A stretch of DNA of 64,000 nucleotides from Strigamia acuminata (Eukaryota > Arthropoda > Chilopoda > Geophilomorpha > Linotaeniidae). Below are positions 1 to 13,857 of this stretch, piece after piece; the stretch's first letter is position 1, and the number at the start of each line of letters is the position of its first letter. The DNA lies in assembly GCA_949358305.1 (NCBI GenBank), contig OX442323.1, positions 248,001-312,000 on the forward strand, read 5' to 3'. A model generated the notes under the pieces. That model worked only from the letters and a program-made list of their open reading frames with translations. It searched no databases and was not told where the DNA came from. The translations under genes and the position numbers were made by a program.

Positions 1-140
1 ACCACAAGTCCAATGTCTCTGAATGTTCAGAAATAGTGTTTAAACCCTAGTAGAAGCCTTCAATTTAAATTTTAGCAACATCCAAGCACTGATTTGGGAG
101 AATAGACTTTTGATCTCATCACAGATGACTTAGCACAAAC
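1..140. repeat. Representative type B satellite monomer (140 bp)
   Basis: Type B monomers read 'gaagccttcaatttaaat' and 'tttagcaacatccaagcact' in the middle, and then return to the common 'gatttgggagaatagac' end. They share the 'gaagccttc' and 'agcaacatcc' signatures with type C, but have the 140-bp length and right half of type A, so B looks intermediate between A and C. Other copies start near 841, 1261 and 1961. A sub-class with 'cacagttgac' instead of 'cacagatgac' immediately precedes every 1.5-kb insert. Confidence 0.9.
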
Positions 141-2100
141 ACCACAAGACCAATGTCTCTGAATGTTCAGAAATAGGGTTTAAACCTTAGTAGAAGGCTC
201 CAATGTAAGTTTTAGAAACATCTAACTAATCATTTGGGAGAATAGACTTTTGATCTCATCACAGTTGACTTAGCACAAACATCACAAGACCAATGTCTCT
301 GAATGTTCAGAAATAGTGTTTAAACCTTAGTAGAAGGCTCCAATGTAAGTTTTAGAAACATCTAACCAATGATTTGGGAGAATAGACTTTTGATCTCATC
401 ACAGTTGACTTAGCACAAACACCACAAGTCCAATGTCTCTGAATGTTCAGAAATAGTGTTTAAACCTTAGTAGAAGACTCCAATGTAAGTTTTAGAAACA
501 TCTAACTAATGATTTGGGAGAATAGACTTTTGATCTCATCACAGTTGACTTAGCACAAACACCACAAGACCAATATTTCTGAATGTTCAGAAATAGTGTT
601 TAAACCTTAGTAGAAGGCTCCAATGTAAGTTTTAGAAACATCTAACTAATGATTTGGGAGAATAGACTTTTGATCTCATCACAGTTGACTTAGCACAAAC
701 ACCACAAGACCAATATTTCTGAATGTTCAGAAATAGTGTTTAAACCTTAGTAGAAGGCTCCAATGTAAGTTTTAGAAACATCTAACTAATGATTTGGGAG
801 AATAGACTTTTGATCTCATCACAGTTGACTTAGCACAAACACCACAAGTCCAATGTCTCTGAATGTTCAGAAATAGTGTTTAAACCCTAGTAGAAGCCTT
901 CAATTTAAATTTTAGCAACATCCAAGCACTGATTTGGGAGAATAGACTTTTGATCTCATCACAGATGACTTAGCACAAACACCACAAGACCAATATCTCT
1001 GAATGTTCAGAAATAGGGTTTAAACCTTAGTAGAAGGCTCCAATGTAAGTTTTAGAAACATCTAACTAATCATTTGGGAGAATAGACTTTTGATCTCATC
1101 ACAGTTGACTTAGCACAAACACCACAAGACCAATGTCTCTGAATGTTCAGAAATAGTGTTTAAACCTTAGTAGAAGGCTCCAATGTAAGTTTTAGAAACA
1201 TCTAACTAATGATTTGGGAGAATAGACTTTTGATCTCATCACAGTTGACTTAGCACAAACACCACAAGTCCAATGTCTCTGAATGTTCAGAAATAGTGTT
1301 TAAACCCTAGTAGAAGCCTTCAATTTAAATTTTAGCAACATCCAAGCACTGATTTGGGAGAATAGACTTTTGATCTCATCACAGATGACTTAGCACAAAC
1401 ACCACAAGACTAATGTCTCTGAATGTTCAGAAATAGGGTTTAAACCTTAGTAGAAGACTCCAATGTAAGTTTTAGAAACATCTAACTAATGATTTGGGAG
1501 AATAGACTTTTGATCTGATCACAGTTGACTTAGCACAAACACCACAAGACCAATATCTCTGAATGTTCAGAAATAGGGTTTAAACCTTAGTAGAAGGCTC
1601 CAATGTAAGTTTTAGAAACATCTAACTAATGATTTGGGAGAATAGACTTTTGATCTCATCACAGTTGACTTAGCACAAACACCACAAGACCAATATCTCT
1701 GAATGTTCAGAAATAGGGTTTAAACCTTAGTAGAAGGCTCCAATGTAAGTTTTAGAAACATCTAACTAATGATTTGGGAGAATAGACTTTTGATCTCATC
1801 ACAGTTGACTTAGCACAAACACCACAAGACCAATATTTCTGAATGTTCAGAAATAGTGTTTAAACCTTAGTAGAAGGCTCCAATGTAAGTTTTAGAAACA
1901 TCTAACTAATGATTTGGGAGAATAGACTTTTGATCTCATCACAGTTGATTTAGCACAAACACCACAAGTCCAATGTCTCTGAATGTTCAGAAATAGTGTT
2001 TAAACCCTAGTAGAAGCCTTCAATTTAAATTTTAGCAACATCCAAGCACTGATTTGGGAGAATAGACTTTTGATCTCATCACAGATGACTTAGCACAAAC

Positions 2101-2247
2101 ACCACAAGACCAATGTCTCTGAATGTTCAGAAATAGGGTTTAAACCTTAGTAGAAGCCTTCAATGTAAGTTTTAGCAACATCCAAGCAATACATTTTGAA
2201 AAAAAAATTTTGAGCTTATTTCACATCGCAGTTGACTTAGCACAAAC
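2101..2247. repeat. Representative type C satellite monomer (147 bp, A-tract variant)
   Basis: Measured between successive 'accacaag' starts this monomer is 147 bp. Its left half matches type B, but the segment around 2192-2230 is strongly diverged and contains A9T4 before 'gagcttatttcacatcg'. It then rejoins the common 'cagttgacttagcac' end. Uninterrupted C monomers also start at 5468, 9535, 11502, 19983, 46245, 47372, 49899, 50606, 52853, 53560, 54267, 56514, 57361, 58068, 61015, 61722, 62149, 63556 and 63843. Four further C monomers are split by the 1.5-kb inserts. None occurs intact between 27626 and 32244. Confidence 0.92.
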
Positions 2248-5200
2248 ACCACAAGACCAATGTCTCTGAATGTTCAGAAATAGTGTTTAAACCTTAGTAG
2301 AAAGCTCCAATGTAAGTTTTAGAAACATCTAACTAATGATTTGGGAGAATAGACTTTTGATCTCATCACAGTTGACTTAGCACAAACACCACAACACCAA
2401 TGTTTCTGAATGTTCAGAAATAGTGTTTAAACCTTAGTAGAAGGCTCCAATGTAAGTTTTAGAAACATCTAACCAATGATTTGGGAGAATAGACTTTTGA
2501 TCTCATCACAGTTGACTTAGCACAAACACCACAAGACCAATATTTCTGAATGTTCAGAAATAGTGTTTAAACCTTAGTAGAAGGCTCCAATGTAAGTTTT
2601 AGAAACATCTAACCAATGATTTGGGAGAATAGACTTTTGATCTCATCACAGTTGACTTAGCACAAACACCACAAGACCAATGTCTCTGAATGTTCAGAAA
2701 TAGGGTTTAAACCTTAGTAGAAGGCTCCAATGTAAGTTTTAGAAACATCTAACTAATGATTTGAGAGAATAGACTTTTGATCTCATCACAGTTGACTTAG
2801 CACAAACACCACAAGACCAATGTCTCTGAATGTTCAGAAATAGCGTTTAAACATTAGTAGAAGGCTCCAATGTAAGTTTTAGAAACATCTAACTAATGAT
2901 TTGGGAGAATAGACTTTTGATCTCATCACAGTTGACTTAGCACAAACACCACAACACCAATGTTTCTGAATGTTCAGAAATAGTGTTTAAACCTTAGTAG
3001 AAGGCTCCAATGTAAGTTTTAGAAACATCTAACCAATGATTTGGGAGAATAGACTTTTGATCTCATCACAGTTGACTTAGCACAAACACCACAAGTCCAA
3101 TGTCGCTGAATGTTCAGAAATAGTGTTTAAACCTTAGTAGAAGGCTCCAATGTAAGTTTTAGAAACATCTAACTAATGATTTGGGAGAATAGACTTTTGA
3201 TCTCATCACAGTTGACTTAGCACAAACACCACAAGATTAATGTCTCTGAATGTTCAGAAATAGTGTTTAAACCTTAGTAGAAGGCTCCAATGTAAGTTTT
3301 AGAAACATCTAACTAATGATTTGGGAGAATAGACTTTTGATCTCATCACAGTTGACTTAGCACAAACACCACAAGACCAATGTCTCTGAATGTTCAGAAA
3401 TAGTGTTTAAACCTTAGTAGAAGGCTCCAATGTAAGTTTTAGAAACATCTAACCAATGATTTGGGAGAATAGACTTTTGATCTCATCACAGTTGACTTAG
3501 CACAAACACCACAAGACCAATATTTCTGAATGTTCAGAAATAGTGTTTAAACCTTAGTAGAAGGCTCCAATGTAAGTTTTAGAAACATCTAACCAATGAT
3601 TTGGGAGAATAGACTTTTGATCTCATCACAGTTGACTTAGCACAAACACCACAAGACCAATGTCTCTGAATGTTCAGAAATAGGGTTTAAACCTTAGTAG
3701 AAGGCTCCAATGTAAGTTTTAGAAACATCTAACTAATGATTTGGGAGATTAGACTTTTGATCTCATCACAGTTGACTTAGCACAAACACCACAAGACCAA
3801 TATTTCTGAATGTTCAGAAATAGTGTTTAAACCTTAGTAGAAGGCTCCAATGTAAGTTTTAGAAACATCTAACTAATGATTTGGGAGAATAGACTTTTGA
3901 TCTCATCACAGTTGATTTAGCACAAACACCACAAGTCCAATGTCTCTGAATGTTCAGAAATAGTGTTTAAACCCTAGTAGAAGCCTTCAATTTAAATTTT
4001 AGCAACATCCAAGCACTGATTTGGGAGAATAGACTTTTGATCTCATCACAGATGACTTAGCACAAACACCACAAGACCAATGTCTCTGAATGTTCAGAAA
4101 TAGGGTTTAAACCTTAGTAGAAGGCTCCAATGTAAGTTTTAGAAACATCTAACTAATCATTTGGGAGAATAGACTTTTGATCTCATCACAGTTGACTTAG
4201 CACAAACACCACAAGACCAATGTCTCTGAATGTTCAGAAATAGCGTTTAAACCTTAGTAGAAGGCTCCAATGTAAGTTTTAGAAACATCTAACTAATGAT
4301 TTGGGAGAATAGACTTTTGATCTCATCACAGTTGACTTAGCACAAACACCACAACACCAATGTTTCTGAATGTTCAGAAATAGTGTTTAAACCTTAGTAG
4401 AAGGCTCCAATGTAAGTTTTAGAAACATCTAACCAATGATTTGGGAGAATAGACTTTTGATCTCATCACAGTTGACTTAGCACAAACACCACAAGACCAA
4501 TATTTCTGAATGTTCAGAAATAGTGTTTAAACCTTAGTAGAAGGCTCCAATGTAAGTTTTAGAAACATCTAACCAATGATTTGGGAGAATAGACTTTTGA
4601 TCTCATCACAGTTGACTTAGCACAAACACCACAAGACCAATGTCTCTGAATGTTCAGAAATAGGGTTTAAACCTTAGTAGAAGGCTCCAATGTAAGTTTT
4701 AGAAACATCTAACTAATGATTTGGGAGAATAGACTTTTGATCTCATCACAGTTGACTTAGCACAAACACCACAACACCAATGTTTCTGAATGTTCAGAAA
4801 TAGTGTTTAAACCTTAGTAGAAGGCTCCAATGTAAGTTTTAGAAACATCTAACCAATGATTTGGGAGAATAGACTTTTGATCTCATCACAGTTGACTTAG
4901 CACAAACACCACAAGACCAATATTTCTGAATGTTCAGAAATAGTGTTTAAACCTTAGTAGAAGGCTCCAATGTAAGTTTTAGAAACATCTAACTAATGAT
5001 TTGGGAGAATAGACTTTTGATCTCATCACAGTTGACTTAGCACAAACACCACAACACCAATGTTTCTGAATGTTCAGAAATAGTGTTTAAACCTTAGTAG
5101 AAGGCTCCAATGTAAGTTTTAGAAACATCTAACCAATGATTTGGGAGAATAGACTTTTGATCTCATCACAGTTGACTTAGCACAAACACTACAAGTCCAA

Positions 5201-8200
5201 TGTCTCTGAATGTTCAGAAATAGTGTTTAAACCTTAGTAGAAGGCTCCAATGTAAGTTTTAGAAACATCTAACTAATGATTTGGGAGAATAGACTTTTGA
5301 TCTCATCACAGTTGACTTAGCACAAACACCAAAAGACCAATGTTTCTGAATGTTCAGAAATAGTGTTTAAACCTTAGTAGAAGGCTCCAATGTAAGTTTT
5401 AGAAACATCTAACCAATGATTTGGGAGAATAGACTTTTGATCTCATCACAGTTGACTTAGCACAAACACCACAAGTCCAATGTCTCTGAATGTTCAGAAA
5501 TAGTGTTTAAACCTTAGTAGAAGCCTTCAATGTAAGTTTTAGCAACATCCAAGCAATACATTTTGAAAAAAAAATTTTGAGCTTATTTCACATCGCAGTT
5601 GACTTAGCACAAACACCACAAGACCAATGTCTCTGAATGTTCAGAAATAGTGTTTAAACCTTAGTAGAAAGCTCCAATGTAAGTTTTAGAAACATCTAAC
5701 TAATGATTTGGAAGAATAGACTTTTGATCTCATCACAGTTGACTTAGCACAAACACCACAAGTCCAATGTCTCTGAATGTTCAGAAATAGTGTTTAAACC
5801 CTAGTAGAAGCCTTCAATTTAAATTTTAGCAACATCCAAGCACTGATTTGGGAGAATAGACTTTTGATCTCATCACAGATGACTTAGCACAAACACCACA
5901 AGACCAATGTCTCTGAATGTTCAGAAATAGGGTTTAAACCTTAGTAGAAGGCTCCAATGTAAGTTTTAGAAACATCTAACTAATCATTTGGGAGAATAGA
6001 CTTTTGATCTCATCACAGTTGACTTAGCACAAACACCACAAGACCAATGTCTCTGAATGTTCAGAAATAGCGTTTAAACCTTAGTAGAAGGCTCCAATGT
6101 AAGTTTTAGAAACATCTAACTAATGATTTGGGAGAATAGACTTTTGATCTCATCACAGTTGACTTAGCACAAACACCACAAGACCAATGTCTCTGAATGT
6201 TCAGAAATAGGGTTTAAACCTTAGTAGAAGGCTCCAATGTAAGTTTTAGAAACATCTAACCAATGATTTGGGAGAATAGACTTTTGATCTCATCACAGTT
6301 GACTTAGCACAAACACCACAAGACCAATATTTCTGAATGTTCAGAAATAGTGTTTAAACCTTAGTAGAAGGCTCCAATGTAAGTTTTAGAAACATCTAAC
6401 CAATGATTTGGGAGAATAGACTTTTGATCTCATCACAGTTGACTTAGCACAAACACCACAAGACCAATGTCTCTGAATGTTCAGAAATAGGGTTTAAACC
6501 TTAGTAGAAGGCTCCAATGTAAGTTTTAGAAACATCTAACTAATGATTTGGGAGAATAGACTTTTGATCTCATCACAGTTGACTTAGCACAAACACCACA
6601 AGACCAATGTCTCTGAATGTTCAGAAATAGCGTTTAAACATTAGTAGAAGGCTCCAATGTAAGTTTTAGAAACATCTAACTAATGATTTGGGAGAATAGA
6701 CTTTTGATCTCATCACAGTTGACTTAGCACAAACACCACAACACCAATGTTTCTGAATGTTCAGAAATAGTGTTTAAACCTTAGTAGAAGGCTCCAATGT
6801 AAGTTTTAGAAACATCTAACCAATGATTTAGGAGAATAGACTTTTGATCTCATCACAGTTGACTTAGCACAAACACCACAAGTCCAATGTCGCTGAATGT
6901 TCAGAAATAGTGTTTAAACCTTAGTAGAAGGCTCCAATGTAAGTTTTAGAAACATCTAACTAATGATTTGGGAGAATAGACTTTTGATCTCATCACAGTT
7001 GACTTAGCACAAACACCACAAGATTAATGTCTCTGAATGTTCAGAAATAGTGTTTAAACCTTAGTAGAAGGCTCCAATGTAAGTTTTAGAAACATCTAAC
7101 TAATGATTTGGGAGAATAGACTTTTGATCTCATCACAGTTGACTTAGCACAAACACCACAAGACCAATGTCTCTGAATGTTCAGAAATAGTGTTTAAACC
7201 TTAGTAGAAGGCTCCAATGTAAGTTTTAGAAACATCTAACTAATCATTTGGGAGAATAGACTTTTGATCTCATCACAGTTGACTTAGCACAAACACCACA
7301 AGACCAATGTCTCTGAATGTTCAGAAATAGCGTTTAAACCTTAGTAGAAGGCTCCAATGTAAGTTTTAGAAATATCTAACTAATGATTTGGGAGAATAGA
7401 CTTTTGATCTCATCACAGTTGACTTAGCACAAACACCACAACACCAATGTTTCTGAATGTTCAGAAATAGTGTTTAAACCTTAGTAGAAGGCTCCAATGT
7501 AAGTTTTAGAAACATCTAACCAATGATTTGGGAGAATAGACTTTTGATCTCATCACAGTTGACTTAGCACAAACACCACAAGACCAATATTTCTGAATGT
7601 TCAGAAATAGTGTTTAAACCTTAGTAGAAGGCTCCAATGTAAGTTTTAGAAACATCTAACCAATGATTTGGGAGAATAGACTTTTGATCTCATCACAGTT
7701 GACTTAGCACAAACACCACAAGACCAATGTCTCTGAATGTTCAGAAATAGGGTTTAAACCTTAGTAGAAGGCTCCAATGTAAGTTTTAGAAACATCTAAC
7801 TAATGATTTGAGAGAATAGACTTTTGATCTCATCACAGTTGACTTAGCACAAACACCACAAGACCAATGTCTCTGAATGTTCAGAAATAGCGTTTAAACA
7901 TTAGTAGAAGGCTCCAATGTAAGTTTTAGAAACATCTAACTAATGATTTGGGAGAATAGACTTTTGATCTCATCACAGTTGACTTAGCACAAACACCACA
8001 ACACCAATGTTTCTGAATGTTCAGAAAGAGTGTTTAAACCTTAGTAGAAGGCTCCAATGTAAGTTTTAGAAACATCTAACCATTGATTTGGGAGAATAGA
8101 CTTTTGATCTCATCACAGTTGACTTAGCACAAACACCACAAGTCCAATGTCGCTGAATGTTCAGAAATAGTGTTTAAACCTTAGTAGAAGGCTCCAATGT

Positions 8201-11200
8201 AAGTTTTAGAAACATCTAACTAATGATTTGGGAGAATAGACTTTTGATCTCATCACAGTTGACTTAGCACAAACACCACAACACCAATGTTTCTGAATGT
8301 TCAGAAATAGTGTTTAAACCTTAGTAGAAGGCTCCAATGTAAGTTTTAGAAACATCTAACCAATGATTTGGGAGAATAGACTTTTGATCTCATCACAGTT
8401 GACTTAGCACAAACACCACAAGTCCAATGTCTCTGAATGTTCAGAAATAGTGTTTAAACCTTAGTAGAAGGCTCCAATGTAAGTTTTAGAAACATCTAAC
8501 TAATCATTTGGGAGAATAGACTTTTGATCTCATCACAGTTGACTTAGCACAAACACCACAAGACCAATGTCTCTGAATGTTCAGAAATAGTGTTTAAACC
8601 TTAGTAGAAGGCTCCAATGTAAGTTTTAGAAACATCTAACCAATGATTTGGGAGAATAGACTTTTGATCTCATCACAGTTGACTTAGCACAAACACCACA
8701 AGACCAATATTTCTGAATGTTCAGAAATAGTGTTTAAACCTTAGTAGAAGGCTCCAATGTAAGTTTTAGAAACATCTAACCAATGATTTGGGAGAATAGA
8801 CTTTTGATCTCATCACAGTTGACTTAGCACAAACACCACAAGACCAATGTCTCTGAATGTTCAGAAATAGGGTTTAAACCTTAGTAGAAGGCTCCAATGT
8901 AAGTTTTAGAAACATCTAACTAATGATTTGGGAGATTAGACTTTTGATCTCATCACAGTTGACTTAGCACAAACACCACAAGACCAATGTCTCTGAATGT
9001 TCAGAAATAGCGTTTAAACATTAGTAGAAGGCTCCAATGTAAGTTTTAGAAACATCTAACTAATGATTTGAGAGAATAGACTTTTGATCTCATCACAGTT
9101 GACTTAGCACAAACACCACAACACCAATGTTTCTGAATGTTCAGAAATAGTGTTTAAACCTTAGTAGAAGGCTCCAATGTAAGTTTTAGAAACATCTAAC
9201 CAATGATTTGGGAGAATAGACTTTTGATCTCATCACAGTTGACTTAGCACAAACACCACAAGTCCAATGTCTCTGAATGTTCAGAAATAGTGTTTAAACC
9301 TTAGTAGAAGGCTCCAATGTAAGTTTTAGAAACATCTAACTAATCATTTGGGAGAATAGACTTTTGATCTCATCACAGTTGACTTAGCAGAAACACCACA
9401 AGACCAATGTCTCTGAATGTTCAGAAATAGTGTTTAAACCTTAGTAGAAGGCTCCAATGTAAGTTTTAGAAACATCTAACCAATGATTTGGGAGAATAGA
9501 CTTTTGATCTCATCACAGTTGACTTAGCACAAACACCACAAGTCCAATGTCTCTGAATGTTCAGAAATAGTGTTTAAACCTTAGTAGAAGCCTTCAATGT
9601 AAGTTTTAGCAACATCCAAGCAATACATTTTGAAAAAAAAATTTTGAGCTTATTTCACATCGCAGTTGACTTAGCACAAACACCACAAGACCAATGTCTC
9701 TGAATGTTCAGAAATAGTGTTTAAACCTTAGTAGAAAGCTCCAATGTAAGTTTTAGAAACATCTAACTAATGATTTGGGAGAATAGACTTTTGATCTCAT
9801 CACAGTTGACTTAGCACAAACACCACAAGTCCAATGTCTCTGAATGTTCAGAAATAGTGTTTAAACCTTAGTAGAAGGCTCCAATGTAAGTTTTAGAAAC
9901 ATCTAACCAATGATTTGGGAGAATAGACTTTTGATCTCATCACAGTTGACTTAGCACAAACACCACAAGACCAATGTCTCTGAATGTTCAGAAATAGGGT
10001 TTAAACCTTAGTAGAAGGCTCCAATGTAAGTTTTAGAAACATCTAACCAATGATTTGGGAGAATAGACTTTTGATCTCATCACAGTTGACTTAGCACAAA
10101 CACCACAAGACCAATGTCTCTGAATGTTCAGAAATAGGGTTTAAACCTTAGTAGAAGGCTCCAATGTAAGTTTTAGAAACATCTAACTAATGATTTGAGA
10201 GAATAGACTTTTGATCTCATCACAGTTGACTTAGCACAAACACCACAAGACCAATATTTCTGAATGTTCAGAAATAGTGTTTAAACCTTAGTAGAAGGCT
10301 CCAATGTAAGTTTTAGAAACATCTAACCAATGATTTGGGAGAATAGACTTTTGATCTCATCACAGTTGACTTAGCACAAACACCACAAGACCAATGTCTC
10401 TGAATGTTCAGAAATAGGGTTTAAACCTTAGTAGAAGGCTCCAATGTAAGTTTTAGAAACATCTAACTAATGATTTGAGAGAATAGACTTTTGATCTCAT
10501 CACAGTTGACTTAGCACAAACACCACAAGACCAATGTCTCTGAATGTTCAGAAATAGCGTTTAAACATTAGTAGAAGGCTCCAATGTAAGTTTTAGAAAC
10601 ATCTAACTAATGATTTGGGAGAATAGACTTTTGATCTCATCACAGTTGACTTAGCACAAACACCACAACACCAATGTTTCTGAATGTTCAGAAATAGTGT
10701 TTAAACCTTAGTAGAAGGCTCCAATGTAAGTTTTAGAAACATCTAACCAATGATTTGGGAGAATAGACTTTTGATCTCATCACAGTTGACTTAGCACAAA
10801 CACCACAAGTCCAATGTCGCTGAATGTTCAGAAATAGTGTTTAAACCTTAGTAGAAGGCTCCAATGTAAGTTTTAGAAACATCTAACTAATGATTTGGGA
10901 GAATAGACTTTTGATCTCATCACAGTTGACTTAGCACAAACACCACAAGATTAATGTCTCTGAATGTTCAGAAATAGTGTTTAAACCTTAGTAGAAGGCT
11001 CCAATGTAAGTTTTAGAAACATCTAACTAATGATTTGGGAGAATAGACTTTTGATCTCATCACAGTTGACTTAGCACAAACACCACAAGACCAATGTCTC
11101 TGAATGTTCAGAAATAGTGTTTAAACCTTAGTAGAAGGCTCCAATGTAAGTTTTAGAAACATCTAACCAATGATTTGGGAGAATAGACTTTTGATCTCAT

Positions 11201-13329
11201 CACAGTTGACTTAGCACAAACACCACAAGACCAATATTTCTGAATGTTCAGAAATAGTGTTTAAACCTTAGTAGAAGGCTCCAATGTAAGTTTTAGAAAC
11301 ATCTAACTAATCATTTGGGAGAATAGACTTTTGATCTCATCACAGTTGACTTAGCACAAACACCACAAGACCAATGTCTCTGAATGTTCAGAAATAGTGT
11401 TTAAACCTTAGTAGAAGGCTCCAATGTAAGTTTTAGAAACATCTAACCAATGATTTGGGAGAATAGACTTTTGATCTCATCACAGTTGACTTAGCACAAA
11501 CACCACAAGTCCAATGTCTCTGAATGTTCAGAAATAGTGTTTAAACCTTAGTAGAAGCCTTCAATGTAAGTTTTAGCAACATCCAAGCAATACATTTTGA
11601 AAAAAAAATTTTGAGCTTATTTCACATCGCAGTTGACTTAGCACAAACACCACAAGACCAATGTCTCTGAATGTTCAGAAATAGTGTTTAAACCTTAGTA
11701 GAAAGCTCCAATGTAAGTTTTAGAAACATCTAACTAATGATTTGGGAGAATAGACTTTTGATCTCATCACAGTTGACTTAGCACAAACACCACAAGTCCA
11801 ATGTCTCTGAATGTTCAGAAATAGTGTTTAAACCCTAGTAGAAGCCTTCAATTTAAATTTTAGCAACATCCAAGCACTGATTTGGGAGAATAGACTTTTG
11901 ATCTCATCACAGATGACTTAGCACAAACACCACAAGACCAATGTCTCTGAATGTTCAGAAATAGTGTTTAAACCTTAGTAGAAAGCTCCAATGTAAGTTT
12001 TAGAAACATCTAACTAATGATTTGGGAGAATAGACTTTTGATCTCATCACAGTTGACTTAGCACAAACACCACAAGTCCAATGTCTCTGAATGTTCAGAA
12101 ATAGTGTTTAAACCCTAGTAGAAGCCTTCAATTTAAATTTTAGCAACATCCAAGCACTGATTTGGGAGAATAGACTTTTGATCTCATCACAGATGACTTA
12201 GCACAAACACCACAAGACCAATGTCTCTGAATGTTCAGAAATAGGGTTTAAACCTTAGTAGAAGGCTCCAATGTAAGTTTTAGAAACATCTAACTAATCA
12301 TTTGGGAGAATAGACTTTTGATCTCATCACAGTTGACTTAGCACAAACACCACAAGACCAATGTCTCTGAATGTTCAGAAATAGCGTTTAAACCTTAGTA
12401 GAAGGCTCCAATGTAAGTTTTAGAAACATCTAACTAATGATTTGGGAGAATAGACTTTTGATCTCATCACAGTTGACTTAGCACAAACACCACAACACCA
12501 ATGTTTCTGAATGTTCAGAAAGAGTGTTTAAACCTTAGTAGAAGGCTCCAATGTAAGTTTTAGAAACATCTAACCATTGATTTGGGAGAATAGACTTTTG
12601 ATCTCATCACAGTTGACTTAGCACAAACACCACAAGACCAATGTCTCTGAATGTTCAGAAATAGCGTTTAAACATTAGTAGAAGGCTCCAATGTAAGTTT
12701 TAGAAACATCTAACTAATGATTTGGGAGAATAGACTTTTGATCTCATCACAGTTGACTTAGCACAAACACCACAACACCAATGTTTCTGAATGTTCAGAA
12801 AGAGTGTTTAAACCTTAGTAGAAGGCTCCAATGTAAGTTTTAGAAACATCTAACCATTGATTTGGGAGAATAGACTTTTGATCTCATCACAGTTGACTTA
12901 GCACAAACACCACAAGTCCAATGTCGCTGAATGTTCAGAAATAGTGTTTAAACCTTAGTAGAAGGCTCCAATGTAAGTTTTAGAAACATCTAACTAATGA
13001 TTTGGGAGAATAGACTTTTGATCTCATCACAGTTGACTTAGCACAAACACCACAAGACCAATGTCTCTGAATGTTCAGAAATAGGGTTTAAACCTTAGTA
13101 GAAGGCTCTAATGTAAGTTTTAGAAACATCTAACTAATGATTTGGGAGAATAGACTTTTGATCTCATCACAGTTGACTTAGCACAAACACCACAAGACCA
13201 ATGTCTCTGAATGTTCAGAAATAGGGTTTAAACCTTAGTAGAAGGCTCCAATGTAAGTTTTAGAAACATCTAACTAATGATTTGGGAGAATAGACTTTTG
13301 ATCTCATCACAGTTGACTTAGCACAAACA

Positions 13330-13334
13330 CCACA
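13330..13334. repeat. Target-site duplication CCACA, left of copy 1
   Basis: CCACA directly precedes the TG of the 5' LTR and is repeated directly after the CA of the 3' LTR at 19704-19708. In the satellite it is part of 'aacaccacaag', so the insertion point within the monomer is exact. Five bases is a usual duplication length for BEL/Pao. Confidence 0.9.
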
Positions 13335-13856
13335 TGTGAAAATCGGATGATTTTACGCGTGAATTATTATTTGAGTTTCATTTATATTGTTTAAATTAGT
13401 ATTGTTGATTTATATTTCTATTTTTTACTTGTGATTTTTTAATATTGAATTTATGATTTATTTGATTTGTGTATTTGATTTCGATGTTACATTTTTATAT
13501 TATAATGTATTTTGTATTTCCATTGAGATGTGTTGACCTGTTCTTTTATTGGAATCTTAACTTGTTAATCCCTTTTAATCCCTTTGCATTCCTCTGCTCG
13601 AACACGTCATTCCCCTATCTTACGGATGCTTGTGATTGGTTCTGTGAACCGTGTCATTTGCATTTCCTTTTCCTTTTTTGAATAGAATAAACTCAGTGTA
13701 CTTTTTCAACTAAAACTGTGTGGTCGAGCCTCCTTTATACTCCATCGCCATCTTGGACTTCAACGCGATTTTCAACTGTTACATCCACTTGTAGTCAAGG
13801 ACTTTAGAAATTGATTGGTAAATTTGAAATATCTTTTATTTGCTTCAAGTTTAACA
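13335..13856 (+). repeat. 5' LTR of BEL/Pao copy 1 (522 bp)
   Basis: It starts TGTGAAAATCGG and ends GTTTAACA, a canonical TG...CA repeat, and matches 19182-19703 except at offset 392 (A here, T in the 3' LTR). The left 200 bp are very AT-rich with several TATA-like stretches. An inverted CCAAT box (ATTGG, 13635-13639), an octamer-like ATTTGCAT (13656-13663) and AATAAA (13686-13691) follow, which is a plausible U3-R order. Promoter function is inferred from these motifs only. Confidence 0.95.
13635..13663 (+). promoter_or_regulatory. CCAAT-box and octamer-like motifs in the 5' LTR
   Basis: ATTGG (inverted CCAAT) at 13635-13639 and ATTTGCAT at 13656-13663 lie 20-50 bases upstream of the AATAAA signal. 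They recur at the same offsets in all four LTRs. These are short motifs, so their role in transcription is only suggested. Confidence 0.3.
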
Positions 13857-13857
13857 T

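Larger units (their letters stand above)
1..13334. repeat. 140-bp satellite array, left block (95 monomers)
   Basis: This is a head-to-tail tandem array. Counting from the recurring 'accacaag', the block fits 91 monomers of 140 bp plus four of 147 bp (starting at 2101, 5468, 9535 and 11502), followed by the first bases of the next monomer. Three monomer classes are visible. Type A has 'gaaggctccaatgtaag' and 'aacatctaac'. Type B has 'gaagccttcaatttaaat' and often 'cacagatgac'. Type C is the 147-bp form with an A9T4 tract. All three share the 'ctgaatgttcag' and 'gtttaaac' cores. Diagnostic variants (agtcc, agacc, acacc, agatt; tgtctc, tatttc, tgtcgc) recur in the same order, which shows higher-order copying. 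No coding sequence or unique DNA lies in this block. Confidence 0.97.

Noticed and set aside
2192-2210. A9T4 tract as a retroposon poly-A tail
   Set aside because: It sits inside every type C monomer at the same place with normal satellite on both sides and no inserted body or duplication.
1-13334. CRISPR array
   Set aside because: The repeats are adjacent 140-147 bp monomers without unique spacers, in an animal-type sequence with a BEL/Pao element; there are no cas genes.
13469-13681. 70-codon open frame inside each LTR (also 19316, 21390, 27238)
   Set aside because: It lies in AT-rich LTR sequence, spans the CCAAT/octamer region up to the AATAAA signal, and its four copies are just the four LTRs. 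No recognisable protein.
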